64,000 bases of DNA from Halorarius halobius (GTDB taxonomy: Archaea; Halobacteriota; Halobacteria; Halobacteriales; Haloarculaceae): NCBI RefSeq assembly GCF_024298865.1, contig NZ_CP101161.1, forward strand, positions 3,617,227 to 3,681,226. Reading direction: 5' to 3'. Both the position numbers and the translations under genes were made by a program. Position 1 is the first letter of the stretch. Each line of letters starts with the position of its first letter. The notes under the pieces were generated by a model that saw nothing but the letters and a program-made list of their open reading frames with translations, searched no databases and was not told the DNA's origin. Below are positions 10,172-18,820 of the stretch, in pieces.

Positions 10172-12210
10172 GCGAACCACCCCTGCATGACGCCGAAGCC
10201 GACCAGCAACAGCACCAGCCCCAGCGTCAGGAGTGCCGCGTAGTTGCTCACGACACCCGTCTGGACCCGCCGCAGGCGGTCGCCCGACAGGAGACTCACG
10301 CGGGACACCATGTCGACCGCACCGTCGATAATCGTCCCGTCGAATCGGTTGGCCGCGTTGGCGACCGGAAGCGTGAGTCCCTCAGCGAGCCACACCTGAT
10401 ACTCGTCCTGATAGTAGTTGTTGAACAGCAAGGTCTTGACCGAACCGAGTTTGTCCGTGTGTGCGTCCGGGTCGGGACCACGGTACAGCACGTACGCGAG
10501 CCCGGACCCGGCCAGTGCGACACCCAGCGAGACGGCCGCCGACGCGAGCATCGTCGCCGTCTCACCCAGCGGGTACGCGGCGGTGTAGCCGGCGACGTCG
10601 TGCAGCAGCGTCCCGTAGTAGTCGCCGTTGAGCCCCTCCGGCCCGTGGTAGAGCCAGTCGTGGAGGAACTCGGGGACGGCCGGCACCAGCTGGTGGACCG
10701 GCACGAGGTTGATGACGCCGATGGTCGCCGCGAGCACGCCGAGGATGGCCAGCGGCGCCTTCACGTTCCAGCGGACGCCGTGGGGGTCAGCGGCGGTGTC
10801 GGTCCGTGGCTCGCCGTGGAAGGTGAGCAGGACCATCCGGATGGTGTAGAAGCCGGTGAAGAACACCGCGAGCAGTCCCATCGCGTACGCGGCGAGCAGC
10901 AGCGGGCTCTCGCCGAGCCCGTGGACGAGCGTCTCGAACAGCACCTCGTCCTTCGACCAGAAGCCGGAGAACGGGACGATGCCCGCGAGCGCCAGCGAAC
11001 CCGAGAGGAACGCGTAGTAGGTGACGGGCATCTCGTCTTTCAGCCCGCCCATGTCCCACATGTCCTCGTTGTGGTGCATGGCGATGATGACCGACCCCGC
11101 ACCCAGGAAGAGGAGCGCCTTGAACACGGCGTGGGTGGTGAGGTGGAACACCGCGGCGACGTAGCCGCCGCCGCCCAGGGCGAGCATGATGTAGCCGTAC
11201 TGGGAGATGGTCGAGTACGCGAGCACCTGCTTGATTTCGCGTTTCACGACGCCCATCGTCGCCGCAAAGAGGGCGGTGAAGCCGCCGACGAACGCGATAA
11301 CCGCGAGTGCCGTCGGGGAGAGCGCGTAGAAGCCGTACATCCGGGCGACGAGGTACACCCCGGCGGCGACCATCGTCGCGGCGTGGATGAGCGCCGAAAC
11401 GGGCGTCGGACCTTCCATCGCGTCCGGGAGCCACGTGTGGAACGGGAACTGGGCGGACTTGCCCATCACGCCGCCCAGCACGAGCAGGCCGATAACGGTG
11501 AACCACGCCTGCTCGCCGAGCCCGAAGAACGTCGTCACGCTCGCGTTCCCGGCCAGCGCCGCGGCCGCGATGCCGGGGAACGACTCCTCGACGCCGGGGC
11601 CGCCGAACATCGCCGTGCCGAACGTCGCGAACACGGCGACGACGCCCACGAGGAAGAAGTAGTCCCCGAACCGGGTGACGAGGAACGCCTTCTTCGCGGC
11701 CGAGGGCGGGCCGGCCTCGCGGAACCAGAAGCCGATGAGCAGGTACGAACAGAGGCCCACGAGCTCGAAGAACATGAACGCCATCAGCAGGTTGTCGGAG
11801 AACACGAACGCGAGCATGCTCGCGGTGAACAGCCCGAGTTCGGCGTAGTAGCGCGGCAGACCCGTCTCGCCCTCGTCGTTCATGTACCCCATCGAGAACA
11901 CGTGGACGAGCAGGGCGATGGTCGAGACGATGACCAGCATCAGCGTCGAGAGCGGGTCGAGCAGGACGCCGAACGTCAACTCGAACGGGACGCCCTCGCT
12001 GCCGACCCACGTGTACAGCGTCTCGTGGTGGGAGTGGCCCGTCGCCACCGTGACCAGCATCACTGCCGACAGCAGCAGCGAGGTCGCGGTCGCGAGCGTG
12101 CCGACGATGGCCCCCTTCTTCGGGAGGTACTCGCCGAACAGCAACGCCACCAGGAACGATACGAACGGCAGGAACGCAATCGCCGGAGCGAATTGAGTTA
12201 TCTCCGCCAT
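10168..12210 (-). CDS. nuoL: complex I subunit L (distal antiporter-like subunit)
   Basis: This 680-residue ND5/NuoL subunit has the N-terminal LLDPLSTLMLVIVSTIALLV motif, MGYMNDEGETGLPRYYAELG, FFELVGLCSYLLIGFWF with the essential glutamate, GKSAQFPFHTWLPDAMEGPT with the channel lysine, and a C-terminal helix region (about residues 560-680) that would form the lateral amphipathic arm. It starts at ATG 12210, one base after the nuoK stop region. Length is normal. Its product is the distal proton pump of the membrane arm. Confidence 0.96.
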   Translation of the reverse strand: MAEITQFAPAIAFLPFVSFLVALLFGEYLPKKGAIVGTLATATSLLLSAVMLVTVATGHSHHETLYTWVGSEGVPFELTFGVLLDPLSTLMLVIVSTIALLVHVFSMGYMNDEGETGLPRYYAELGLFTASMLAFVFSDNLLMAFMFFELVGLCSYLLIGFWFREAGPPSAAKKAFLVTRFGDYFFLVGVVAVFATFGTAMFGGPGVEESFPGIAAAALAGNASVTTFFGLGEQAWFTVIGLLVLGGVMGKSAQFPFHTWLPDAMEGPTPVSALIHAATMVAAGVYLVARMYGFYALSPTALAVIAFVGGFTALFAATMGVVKREIKQVLAYSTISQYGYIMLALGGGGYVAAVFHLTTHAVFKALLFLGAGSVIIAMHHNEDMWDMGGLKDEMPVTYYAFLSGSLALAGIVPFSGFWSKDEVLFETLVHGLGESPLLLAAYAMGLLAVFFTGFYTIRMVLLTFHGEPRTDTAADPHGVRWNVKAPLAILGVLAATIGVINLVPVHQLVPAVPEFLHDWLYHGPEGLNGDYYGTLLHDVAGYTAAYPLGETATMLASAAVSLGVALAGSGLAYVLYRGPDPDAHTDKLGSVKTLLFNNYYQDEYQVWLAEGLTLPVANAANRFDGTIIDGAVDMVSRVSLLSGDRLRRVQTGVVSNYAALLTLGLVLLLVGFGVMQGWFA

Positions 12211-12211
12211 C

Positions 12212-12517
12212 TTACCACCTCAGAGTCGTCGCCTTCGTCACGTCGATGTCCTCGAAGTTGCGGTACAGCACCAGGATGATACCGATGCCGACCGCCACCT
12301 CGGCGGCGGCAAGCGCCATCGTGAACAGGCTGAACACCTGTCCGGTGAGGTTGCCGTGGTACATCGAGAACGCGACGAAGTTGATGTTCGCTGCGTTCAA
12401 CATCAGCTCGACCGACATCAGGAACAACAGCGCGTTCCGACGGGTGAGGATGCCGAACAGGCCGATACAGAAGACGGCCGCCGACAGCACGAGATAGTAC
12501 TGGACCGGGACGGCCAT
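12212..12517 (-). CDS. nuoK: complex I subunit K
   Basis: This 101-residue protein has three predicted membrane helices and the ND4L/NuoK hallmark glutamates in LMSVELMLNAANINFVAFS (TM2) and AEVAVGIGIILVLYR (TM3), which take part in the central proton-transfer axis. The ATG overlaps the nuoJ2 TGA by one base (TGATG). Length equals the family norm of about 100 residues. Confidence 0.96.
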   Translation of the reverse strand: MAVPVQYYLVLSAAVFCIGLFGILTRRNALLFLMSVELMLNAANINFVAFSMYHGNLTGQVFSLFTMALAAAEVAVGIGIILVLYRNFEDIDVTKATTLRW

Positions 12518-12894
12518 CAGTCGTCACCTCCGTGTTCGTCCTCGTCGTTCCGAGACGCTCCCTCCGGACCCGTGTCGCGCCCACCGTCGATGAGCGGCAG
12601 GAACCCGGTGGCGTCCTGCTCGCGGCGCGCGAGCATCACCGCCGCGGCGAGTGCGGCGATGAGGACCACGTCGATTATCTCGAACGCGACGAGGAACCCC
12701 TCCGCGGGGAGCGTCCCGCCGTCGAGGTTGAACATCGCGTAGCCGATGGAGGCGGTGATGCCCTCGGCACCGCCGAAGCCGGCCATCTCGCCGAAGTCGG
12801 CGGTCAGGAACACGGCCGCGAGGACGCCGAACAGCGCAAGCGCGACCACGCCGGCCAGTTTGCCCCCCCGATAGAGGCGCGGGCGGGTCGTCAT
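12517..12894 (-). CDS. nuoJ2: complex I subunit J, C-terminal half (J2)
   Basis: The 125 residues give two predicted helices (about 14-36 and 63-88) and a charged tail that correspond to the second part of NuoJ/ND6, which in most bacteria is one polypeptide of five helices. Division of NuoJ into two adjacent genes is known in haloarchaea. The ATG at 12892-12894 overlaps the J1 TGA by 4 bases, so the halves are probably made in equal amounts. A longer upstream reading in the same frame is rejected because it runs through J1. Confidence 0.85.
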   Translation of the reverse strand: MTTRPRLYRGGKLAGVVALALFGVLAAVFLTADFGEMAGFGGAEGITASIGYAMFNLDGGTLPAEGFLVAFEIIDVVLIAALAAAVMLARREQDATGFLPLIDGGRDTGPEGASRNDEDEHGGDD

Positions 12895-13166
12895 GCGACC
12901 ACCTCCTCTTCGGAGTCCTGCTCGCGGGTCAGCATCACGGCGAACGTGATGAGGATGAGCACCCCGCCCACGTAGACGAGGATCTGCATCGCCGCGAGGA
13001 ACTCGGCTCGCAACATGACGTAGTGGACCGCGACGCTGGTGAGCGCCACTCCCAGAAGGAGCGCGCTGTGCCACACGTCACGGACTAAGACGACGCCCAG
13101 ACTGCTCGCCAGCGTGACGAGGGCGAACAGAAGGAACGCCGCTAGTTCGAGCGGTGCTACAGCCAT
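12891..13166 (-). CDS. nuoJ1: complex I subunit J, N-terminal half (J1)
   Basis: The 91 residues contain three helices of NuoJ/ND6, including the pi-bulge helix region AMQILVYVGGVLILITFAVM, whose glycines and tyrosine are diagnostic. It is the first gene of the second half of the complex I cluster. Because the cluster is interrupted upstream, J1 has its own AT-rich upstream region, with CTTCAAACC about 23-29 bases before the ATG. It is followed by J2 with a 4-base overlap. Confidence 0.9.
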   Translation of the reverse strand: MAVAPLELAAFLLFALVTLASSLGVVLVRDVWHSALLLGVALTSVAVHYVMLRAEFLAAMQILVYVGGVLILITFAVMLTREQDSEEEVVA

Positions 13167-13188
13167 TATCGGAAACTCCGGCGCCTTC

Positions 13189-13208
13189 GGTTTGAAGCTT
13201 TCTTTACG
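13189..13208 (-). promoter_or_regulatory. promoter region of the nuoJ1-J2-K-L-M-N block
   Basis: An AT-rich patch unlike its surroundings reads on the minus strand as GTAAAGAAAGCTTCAAACC and ends 23 bases before the nuoJ1 ATG. It is placed correctly for a TATA box of a leaderless transcript. Confidence 0.5.
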
Positions 13209-13326
13209 CGCCTACACGCGGGGGCGCGTTCGCGGGAGCCAAGGGCGCCGGCTCGCCGGCGCGTCGAGCCGTCTCGACGCCGCTTCGGGAACAGCTACAA
13301 GGCGGACTCGGCCGAACCGGCCGTGT

Positions 13327-14472
13327 ATGTCCCCGGTCCTCCCCGACGTCGAGCGGCGCCGTGCCGGCTGGTGGCTCATCGCCGCCGGCCTGTTCGCGGC
13401 CGTCGGCTACTTCGTCTACTCGTTCATCGGCACCTTCGTCCTCGGACTGTTCGTCTACTACGGCGCGCGCCCGGTCAACAGGCGGCTCCGCCACCGACTC
13501 GACGACCGCAGTGCGGCGGCGGCGCTCACCCTGCTGTGTATCGTCGTCCCGGTGCTCGCGCTACTGTCGTACACCGCGATCGTCGCCATCCGCGAGTTCG
13601 GTGCCGCCGCCGGCTCCGACGCGGTGAAGGACCTGCTCGTGCGACTGCTGGGCGACGGCTCCTCGCTCACGTCGGTGCTCCAGAACCCACAGCAGGCGTT
13701 CGGCCGCCTCGCCGACCTCCCCCAGTTCCGACAGGGCGTCGACGTGGCGGTGGGGACGCTCGGTGCCGTCTCGAACGTTCTGTTGCATCTGACGCTCGCG
13801 CTGGCCTTTGCCTTCTTCCTCTACCGGGACGGCGACCGTCTGGCGGCGTGGTTCCGCGCCGAGGTGGGCGGCCGGGACACCGCCGCCAACGCCTGGCTCG
13901 CGGGCGCCGACGCCGACCTCGAGGTGGTCTACTTCGGCAACGTCTTGACGGTGCTGGGCGTGACCGTCGCCGCGGTCGTCGCGTACAACGGCTACAACCT
14001 GCTCGCACCCGCGGCCGTCGCGATGCCGTTCCCGACCCTGCTTGCGGTGCTCACCGGCCTCGCCACCTTCGTCCCGCTGGTCGTCGGCAAACTGGTCTAC
14101 GTGCCGGTGGCGGCTATCCTCGCGTACCGGGCCACCCAGGCCGACGCCAGCCTGCTCGTCTACCCCGTCGGTTTCCTCGTCGTCGCCTTCCTGTTCCTCG
14201 ACCTCCTCCCGCAGTCGGTACTCCGGCCGTACATCTCGGGACAGACGCTCCACGAAGGAGCCGTACTGTTCGCGTACGTGCTCGGCGCGGTGCTGTTCGG
14301 CTGGTACGGGCTGTTCCTCGGCCCGCTACTGCTGGTGCTCGTCGTCCAGTTCGTCAACGTCGTGCTCGGGAACCTGCTCTACGGCGAACCGTTCACCGCC
14401 GAGACGACGGGAACGACGACGCTGGGGACCGACCCGACCGACGCGCACGCGAGCGTCAGCGGCGAGGACTGA
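13327..14472 (+). CDS. AI-2E family membrane transporter/permease
   Basis: This 381-residue protein begins with two membrane helices (about residues 12-50), then a helix near 65, a long extramembrane central region (about 90-150), and a cluster of helices from 150 to 360 with GWYGLFLGPLLLVLVVQFVN at the end, the layout of the AI-2E/PerM/YdiK family. Members export autoinducer-2 in some bacteria or act as Na+/H+ antiporters in others; substrate is not known in archaea. It sits on the opposite strand inside the complex I cluster and converges with the Asp-box gene with a 17-base overlap. GCTACAAG about 28-35 bases upstream could be its TATA. Confidence 0.85.
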   Translation: MSPVLPDVERRRAGWWLIAAGLFAAVGYFVYSFIGTFVLGLFVYYGARPVNRRLRHRLDDRSAAAALTLLCIVVPVLALLSYTAIVAIREFGAAAGSDAVKDLLVRLLGDGSSLTSVLQNPQQAFGRLADLPQFRQGVDVAVGTLGAVSNVLLHLTLALAFAFFLYRDGDRLAAWFRAEVGGRDTAANAWLAGADADLEVVYFGNVLTVLGVTVAAVVAYNGYNLLAPAAVAMPFPTLLAVLTGLATFVPLVVGKLVYVPVAAILAYRATQADASLLVYPVGFLVVAFLFLDLLPQSVLRPYISGQTLHEGAVLFAYVLGAVLFGWYGLFLGPLLLVLVVQFVNVVLGNLLYGEPFTAETTGTTTLGTDPTDAHASVSGED

Positions 14473-15433
14473 CCGCCCCCGTCTCGACCCACGAAATCGG
14501 GACACACCGACCGTAGACGCTGTCGGCGGACGGGACCGTGCCGACCGTCTCCCAGCCCCCGTCGATGCGCACGAACAGCGTCCCCGCGTCGGTGACGCCG
14601 ACCGGGTCGCCGTCGCGCGCGGTCCACCCGACGGCTACCTCGCCGGGAACTGGCGAGTCGACCGCACCCGTCACGTCACCGGGTCGCTCGAACAGCGCGT
14701 GGTCGGCCTCGTCCCACGACGACGGGGCGCTGGTCGACCCGCCCGCGTAGACGACCTCGCCGTCGACGTACGACTCGCGGAAGTACCACGCGGGGTGGTC
14801 CGCGTCGAGGCGTCGCCACGACCGGCCGGCGTCGGTCGTCCGATAGAGACCGCTTCCGGTCGCGGCGACGAACGTCTCGTGGTCGACGACCGCGACGTGG
14901 TGGATGTCGTCGAGATGGGGCGCGTCGAACCCCCTGATACGCCGGTCGGCCCACCCTTCGTCCCGGTCGCCGACGTAAACGCCGCCCACCTCGGCGCCGA
15001 CGACGAGACGGTCGTCGAACGCGTGGACGTCTCGCACCTGCGCGACGCCGTCGTGCCGGTCGATGCCCCAGTCGTCGCGCTCGCCGAGTGCGCGGAACCG
15101 CTCGCGTTCCACCCAGTCGAGCGGTTCCGACCCGAGCCCACCAGCGTCCGCGACGTACAGCCGGGCGGGACGGGTGCCCGTGAACAGGCGGTCGCCGTCC
15201 GGAGATGCACCGACGGCGTACACCTCGCCGGTCGGGACGCCGAGGTCTGTCCACTCGTCACCGTCCGGCGAGTGGTACAGCCCGGTCGTCGTGGCGGCGA
15301 ACGCGCCCTCGACGCCGTCGAACGACTCGACGCGCATCGCCTGGCCGGAGTCGAGTACCTGCTCGACGCTGGGACCGCCGCCGAACGCGTCCGTCGCCCG
15401 GTACACTCCGTCGTCGCTACCGACGAGCAACAT
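14456..15433 (-). CDS. soluble Asp-box (BNR/sortilin-like) beta-propeller protein
   Basis: This 325-residue protein is without signal peptide or membrane helix. Repeated motifs include TTDAGRSWRRL (about 205-215) and SPDGDEWTDLG (about 55-65), which match the S/T-x-D-x-G-x-x-W Asp-box of sialidase/sortilin propellers, plus several GVYR/GLYH/GLYR strand starts. It is therefore probably a cytoplasmic seven-bladed propeller of unknown partner. No catalytic sialidase residues were recognised. It lies between nuoI and nuoJ1 on the same strand but has a candidate TATA (GTTTACTGG) about 23-29 bases upstream, so it need not be part of the nuo transcript. Confidence 0.75.
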   Translation of the reverse strand: MLLVGSDDGVYRATDAFGGGPSVEQVLDSGQAMRVESFDGVEGAFAATTTGLYHSPDGDEWTDLGVPTGEVYAVGASPDGDRLFTGTRPARLYVADAGGLGSEPLDWVERERFRALGERDDWGIDRHDGVAQVRDVHAFDDRLVVGAEVGGVYVGDRDEGWADRRIRGFDAPHLDDIHHVAVVDHETFVAATGSGLYRTTDAGRSWRRLDADHPAWYFRESYVDGEVVYAGGSTSAPSSWDEADHALFERPGDVTGAVDSPVPGEVAVGWTARDGDPVGVTDAGTLFVRIDGGWETVGTVPSADSVYGRCVPISWVETGAVSPRR

Positions 15434-15577
15434 ACGCGACTGCAGGACGTACCACCAGTAAACAGTTCCCTGAAATCGAGTTGAGTACGAGGCGGTGCGA
15501 CTCGGGGGCGGCGTTGCGGCGTGTTGCCAGCCCCCAGCGTGTGGCCCGGAGAACGAAGGGGAACTACAGAACGTGGT

Positions 15578-16039
15578 CTACTGGTAGTCGATTTCGCCCT
15601 CGCCCTCGCCGATCCAGGCGCCGCGGTCCGGCTCCCGGGACGCGAGCGGGTCGATGTCCTTGTACCAGGGGACGTTCTTCAGCTGTTCCATGTTGTACGC
15701 GAGGTCGTCCTTCGTGTCGCCCGTGAACTCGAAGTTCTGGGTGAGCAGGATGGCGTCGACGGGACAGACCTCCTCACAGAGCCGGCAGTAGATGCACTGC
15801 CCGATGTGGAGGTTGTACTGCTCGCCGTTGCGCTGGTCGTCGGTGACGATCTGGATGGTGTCGTTCGGACAGACGTTCTCGCACTGTCGACACCAGATGC
15901 ACCGCTCCTGGCTGAACTTGTGGACGCCCCGGAACCGCGCGGAGACCTCGGGGGCCTCTTCGGGGTACTCGACGGTGAACGTGGTGCCGTCGAGCGCGTG
16001 TTTCATCGTCGTTGCCATCGATTTGAGCACTCCGATCAT
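15578..16039 (-). CDS. nuoI: complex I subunit I (two 4Fe-4S ferredoxin-type)
   Basis: The 153 residues include two CxxCxxCxxxC clusters: C47, C50, C53, C57 (CIWCRQCENVCP) and C82, C85, C88, C92 (CIYCRLCEEVCP), the ligands of N6a and N6b. They relay electrons toward NuoB. The product belongs to the connecting module of complex I. The ATG lies one base from the nuoH stop. It is the last gene of the first complex I block. Confidence 0.96.
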   Translation of the reverse strand: MIGVLKSMATTMKHALDGTTFTVEYPEEAPEVSARFRGVHKFSQERCIWCRQCENVCPNDTIQIVTDDQRNGEQYNLHIGQCIYCRLCEEVCPVDAILLTQNFEFTGDTKDDLAYNMEQLKNVPWYKDIDPLASREPDRGAWIGEGEGEIDYQ

Positions 16040-16040
16040 A

Positions 16041-17138
16041 TCAGGCGATCACCCCCACGATGACGGCCGTGAGCACGAGGTTGGCGAACGATAGCACCAG
16101 CATCCCCTTCCAGCCGATTTCGATGAGCTGGTCGATGCGGACCCGTGGAACCGCCGACCGGCACCACTGGGTGAACAGGTAGACGCCGAGGATCTTGATC
16201 ACGAACCAGAGGAACCCCGGCAGTATCTCCAGGCCGACGATGGGGCTCGTCGGGCCGCCGAGGAAGATGGTCGTGATGATGGCGCCGCCCAGGAAGATGT
16301 GGATGAACTCCGAGAGGTAACACAGCACGAAGTACACCGACGAGTACTCGGTCTGCCAGCCGGCGACGATTTCGGTCGGGGCCTCGGGGATGTCGAACGG
16401 GTTGCGCCCGACCTCCGCGAGGTTCGCCGCCATAAAGAGGAGGAACGCGAACGGGTTGACGAACGCGTACCAGCTCTTCAGCCCGAGCGCGAGCGGTTCG
16501 GCCTGGGCCGCGACGATTTCGCTCATCTGGAGCGTCCCGGCGAAGATGACGACCGACGCCGCCGTCACGACGAGCGGAATCTCGTACGCGAGGTTCTGTG
16601 CGACCGCGCGCAGCCCGCCGAGGAACGAGTACTTGTTGTTCGACGAGTAGCCCGCCATGATGAGCCCGACCGACGCGATGGACGCGACGGCGAACACGTA
16701 GACGAGCCCCGCCTCGGGGTCGGCTAACTGGATGCCGTTCCCCATCGGGATGACCGCGAAGCCCAGCAGAGCCGAACTCGCCATCACGATGGGTGCGATG
16801 TCGTAGGCGGGGCGGTCGACGCCGTCGGGGATGATGAGCTCCTTCGACAGTAGACGGACCGCGTCCGCGACGATGATGAGCAATCCGAACGGGCCGTGTC
16901 GGTTGACCGCGATGCGGTCGGTGAACGCGGCGGTTATCTTTCGCTTGCCCCAGATGCCCGAGACCGCCACGAGCGTCAGCAGGAACGTGGCGATGAGCGC
17001 CGCGCCGATGAGTCCGCCGACGAAGTCGGCGATAGGGCCGCCGCCGAGCCCGAGCGCCCCGGAGATGGTCTCGGGGAGCATCTGCTGGGTGCCGCCCGTC
17101 GCGTTCGTCGCGTTGGTGGCGTTGCCCTCCTGGAGCAT
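16041..17138 (-). CDS. nuoH: complex I subunit H (quinone-site membrane subunit)
   Basis: The 365-residue NuoH/ND1 has about eight helices, with conserved loops GPFGLLIIVADAVRLLSKEL, NPFDIPEAPTEIVAGWQTEY and the C-terminal WCRSAVPRVRIDQLIEIGWK that shape the quinone tunnel. The ATG overlaps the nuoCD TGA by one base. The N-terminus carries an unusual triple Asn-Ala-Thr run (residues 6-14) ahead of the first helix. Confidence 0.96.
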   Translation of the reverse strand: MLQEGNATNATNATGGTQQMLPETISGALGLGGGPIADFVGGLIGAALIATFLLTLVAVSGIWGKRKITAAFTDRIAVNRHGPFGLLIIVADAVRLLSKELIIPDGVDRPAYDIAPIVMASSALLGFAVIPMGNGIQLADPEAGLVYVFAVASIASVGLIMAGYSSNNKYSFLGGLRAVAQNLAYEIPLVVTAASVVIFAGTLQMSEIVAAQAEPLALGLKSWYAFVNPFAFLLFMAANLAEVGRNPFDIPEAPTEIVAGWQTEYSSVYFVLCYLSEFIHIFLGGAIITTIFLGGPTSPIVGLEILPGFLWFVIKILGVYLFTQWCRSAVPRVRIDQLIEIGWKGMLVLSFANLVLTAVIVGVIA

Positions 17139-18820
17139 CAGCGGTCCACCTCACCGAGCACGATGTCGAGACTGCCCAGCGACGCGATGAGGTCGGGGAT
17201 GTACTCGCCCTGGCTCATCTCGGGCAACGTCTGCAGGTTCGAGAAGCACGGCGACCGAATCTTGAACCGCGCCGGCTTGTCGGTGCCGTCCGAGCGCATG
17301 TAGATGCCGAGTTCGCCCTTCGCGCCCTCGACGGCGCGATAGATTTCGGTGTCTGCCTCCGGCTTCAGCGTCCGCGGCACGTTCGACTGGATGTTCCGCT
17401 CGTCTTCCGGCCAGTCTTCCAGCAAGTCGACACACTGGTCGATTATCTTCGCGGACTCCTCGACCTCCTGCATCCGCACGAGGACCCGCGAGTAGTTGTC
17501 ACAGCCGTCCTCGGTGACGACGTCCCAGTCGAGTTCGTCGTAGTAGCCGTACGGGTCGTCCCGGCGCAGGTCGTAGTCGATGCCCGACCCCCGCGCCACG
17601 GGCCCGGTCGCGCCGTAGCTCTTGGCGATGTCCGGGTCGAGGACGCCGGTGTCGACACACCGCATCTGGAAGATCTCGTTGGAGGTGACCATGTTGTGGT
17701 ACTCCTCCAGCCGCCCCGGGAGTTCGTCGAGGAAGTCGCGCGTCTTCTCGAAGAACTCCTCGCGGGGTTCGGGGATGTCCCAGGCGACGCCGCCGAGCCG
17801 CAGGTAGTTGAACATCAGCCGCTGACCGGTGAGGTCCTCGAGGATGTTCTGGACCACCTCGCGGTCCCGGGTGGCGTACATGAAGATGGCCGTGAAGTCG
17901 CCGTACACGTCGAGCGCGAACGTGCCAAGCGCCAGCAGGTGGCTGGCGATGCGGCACAGTTCCGCCGACATGGTACGGATGACCTGCGCGTACTCCGGCA
18001 CGTCGATGTCGGCCATGTCCTCGGCGGCCCGCGCGTACGCCCACTCGTTGAGGATGCCCGCCGAGATGTAGTCCCAGCGGTCGGGGTACGGCATTATCTG
18101 GTGGCGGTAGGTACCCTGCTGGCACATCTGCTCCTCACAGCGGTGGAGGTAGCCGATGTCGCTTTCCACGTCGGCGACCTGCTCGCCGTCGAGCGTCGCC
18201 TTCAGGTGGAGCACGCCGTGGGTCGCCGGATGGTGGGGCCCGATGTTGACGAACATCGTGTCCGAGTCCTCCCCGGCGCTGTGGTCCTCCTGGAGTGGGT
18301 TGGCGTGCTGGCGGAACGCGACGACCTGTGGCTGTTCCTGGTCGTAGTCCAGCGACAGCGGGTGGCCCTGCCAGGTGTCCGGCAGGAGGATGCGCTCCAT
18401 CTGCGGGTGGTCGTCGTACTCGACGCCAACGAGGTCGTACGCCTCCCGCTCGTGCCAGTCCGCGGTCCGGTAGACGGGGTTGGCGGACTCGCTGACCGGC
18501 TCGTCCTTCGCCGTCGGAACGACGACGCCGACCTCTTGGGTGCGGTCGTCGTACTTCGAGAGGTGGTAGATTGACTCGTAGCGGTCCTCGTACTCCTGTG
18601 CCGTCACGCAGGAACAGTGGTCGAAGCCGGCCTCGTCGCGGAGCAGGAACAGCGCGTCCTGCACCTCGTCGGGCCGGACGACGAACGCCTCGGCGTTGAC
18701 GTGGCTCTCGCGACCGACGACGTGGTCGCCCAGAAGCGCCTCGAGTTCGTCGTAGTCGACGCCGCCGTCGGCGGTCTCCCCGACGTCGAGGTCAGCCTTG
18801 GTCGGATCTTCCAGGCTCAT
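17138..18820 (-). CDS. nuoCD: fused complex I subunits C and D
   Basis: The 560 residues join NuoC (about 20-160; EREAYDLVGVEYDDHPQMER, the 30 kDa signature) to NuoD (about 185-560; FVNIGPHHPATHGVLHLKA with the quinone-site histidine). The NuoD part continues through GYLHRCEEQMCQQGTYRHQI and ends with IADLIASLGSLDIVLGE-like sequence. NuoCD fusion occurs in Halobacteria and enterobacteria. The start overlaps the nuoB stop by 4 bases. The GYLHRCEEQMCQQ variant differs from the bacterial GxxHRGxEK but, as I recall, is the normal haloarchaeal form. Confidence 0.95.
   Translation of the reverse strand: MSLEDPTKADLDVGETADGGVDYDELEALLGDHVVGRESHVNAEAFVVRPDEVQDALFLLRDEAGFDHCSCVTAQEYEDRYESIYHLSKYDDRTQEVGVVVPTAKDEPVSESANPVYRTADWHEREAYDLVGVEYDDHPQMERILLPDTWQGHPLSLDYDQEQPQVVAFRQHANPLQEDHSAGEDSDTMFVNIGPHHPATHGVLHLKATLDGEQVADVESDIGYLHRCEEQMCQQGTYRHQIMPYPDRWDYISAGILNEWAYARAAEDMADIDVPEYAQVIRTMSAELCRIASHLLALGTFALDVYGDFTAIFMYATRDREVVQNILEDLTGQRLMFNYLRLGGVAWDIPEPREEFFEKTRDFLDELPGRLEEYHNMVTSNEIFQMRCVDTGVLDPDIAKSYGATGPVARGSGIDYDLRRDDPYGYYDELDWDVVTEDGCDNYSRVLVRMQEVEESAKIIDQCVDLLEDWPEDERNIQSNVPRTLKPEADTEIYRAVEGAKGELGIYMRSDGTDKPARFKIRSPCFSNLQTLPEMSQGEYIPDLIASLGSLDIVLGEVDR

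Noticed and set aside
7595-10243. Long plus-strand open frame across nuoN and nuoM
   Set aside because: It crosses two complex I genes in antisense and has only His/Arg/Glu-rich repeats with no domain.
14456-15433. Sialidase function for the Asp-box protein
   Set aside because: Asp-boxes are structural; the arginine triad and tyrosine/glutamate of sialidases were not found and no signal peptide is present.
17138-18820. Frameshift or damage in NuoD because the usual HRGxEK is replaced
   Set aside because: The reading frame is intact and the variant GYLHRCEEQMCQQ matches the haloarchaeal form as I remember it.
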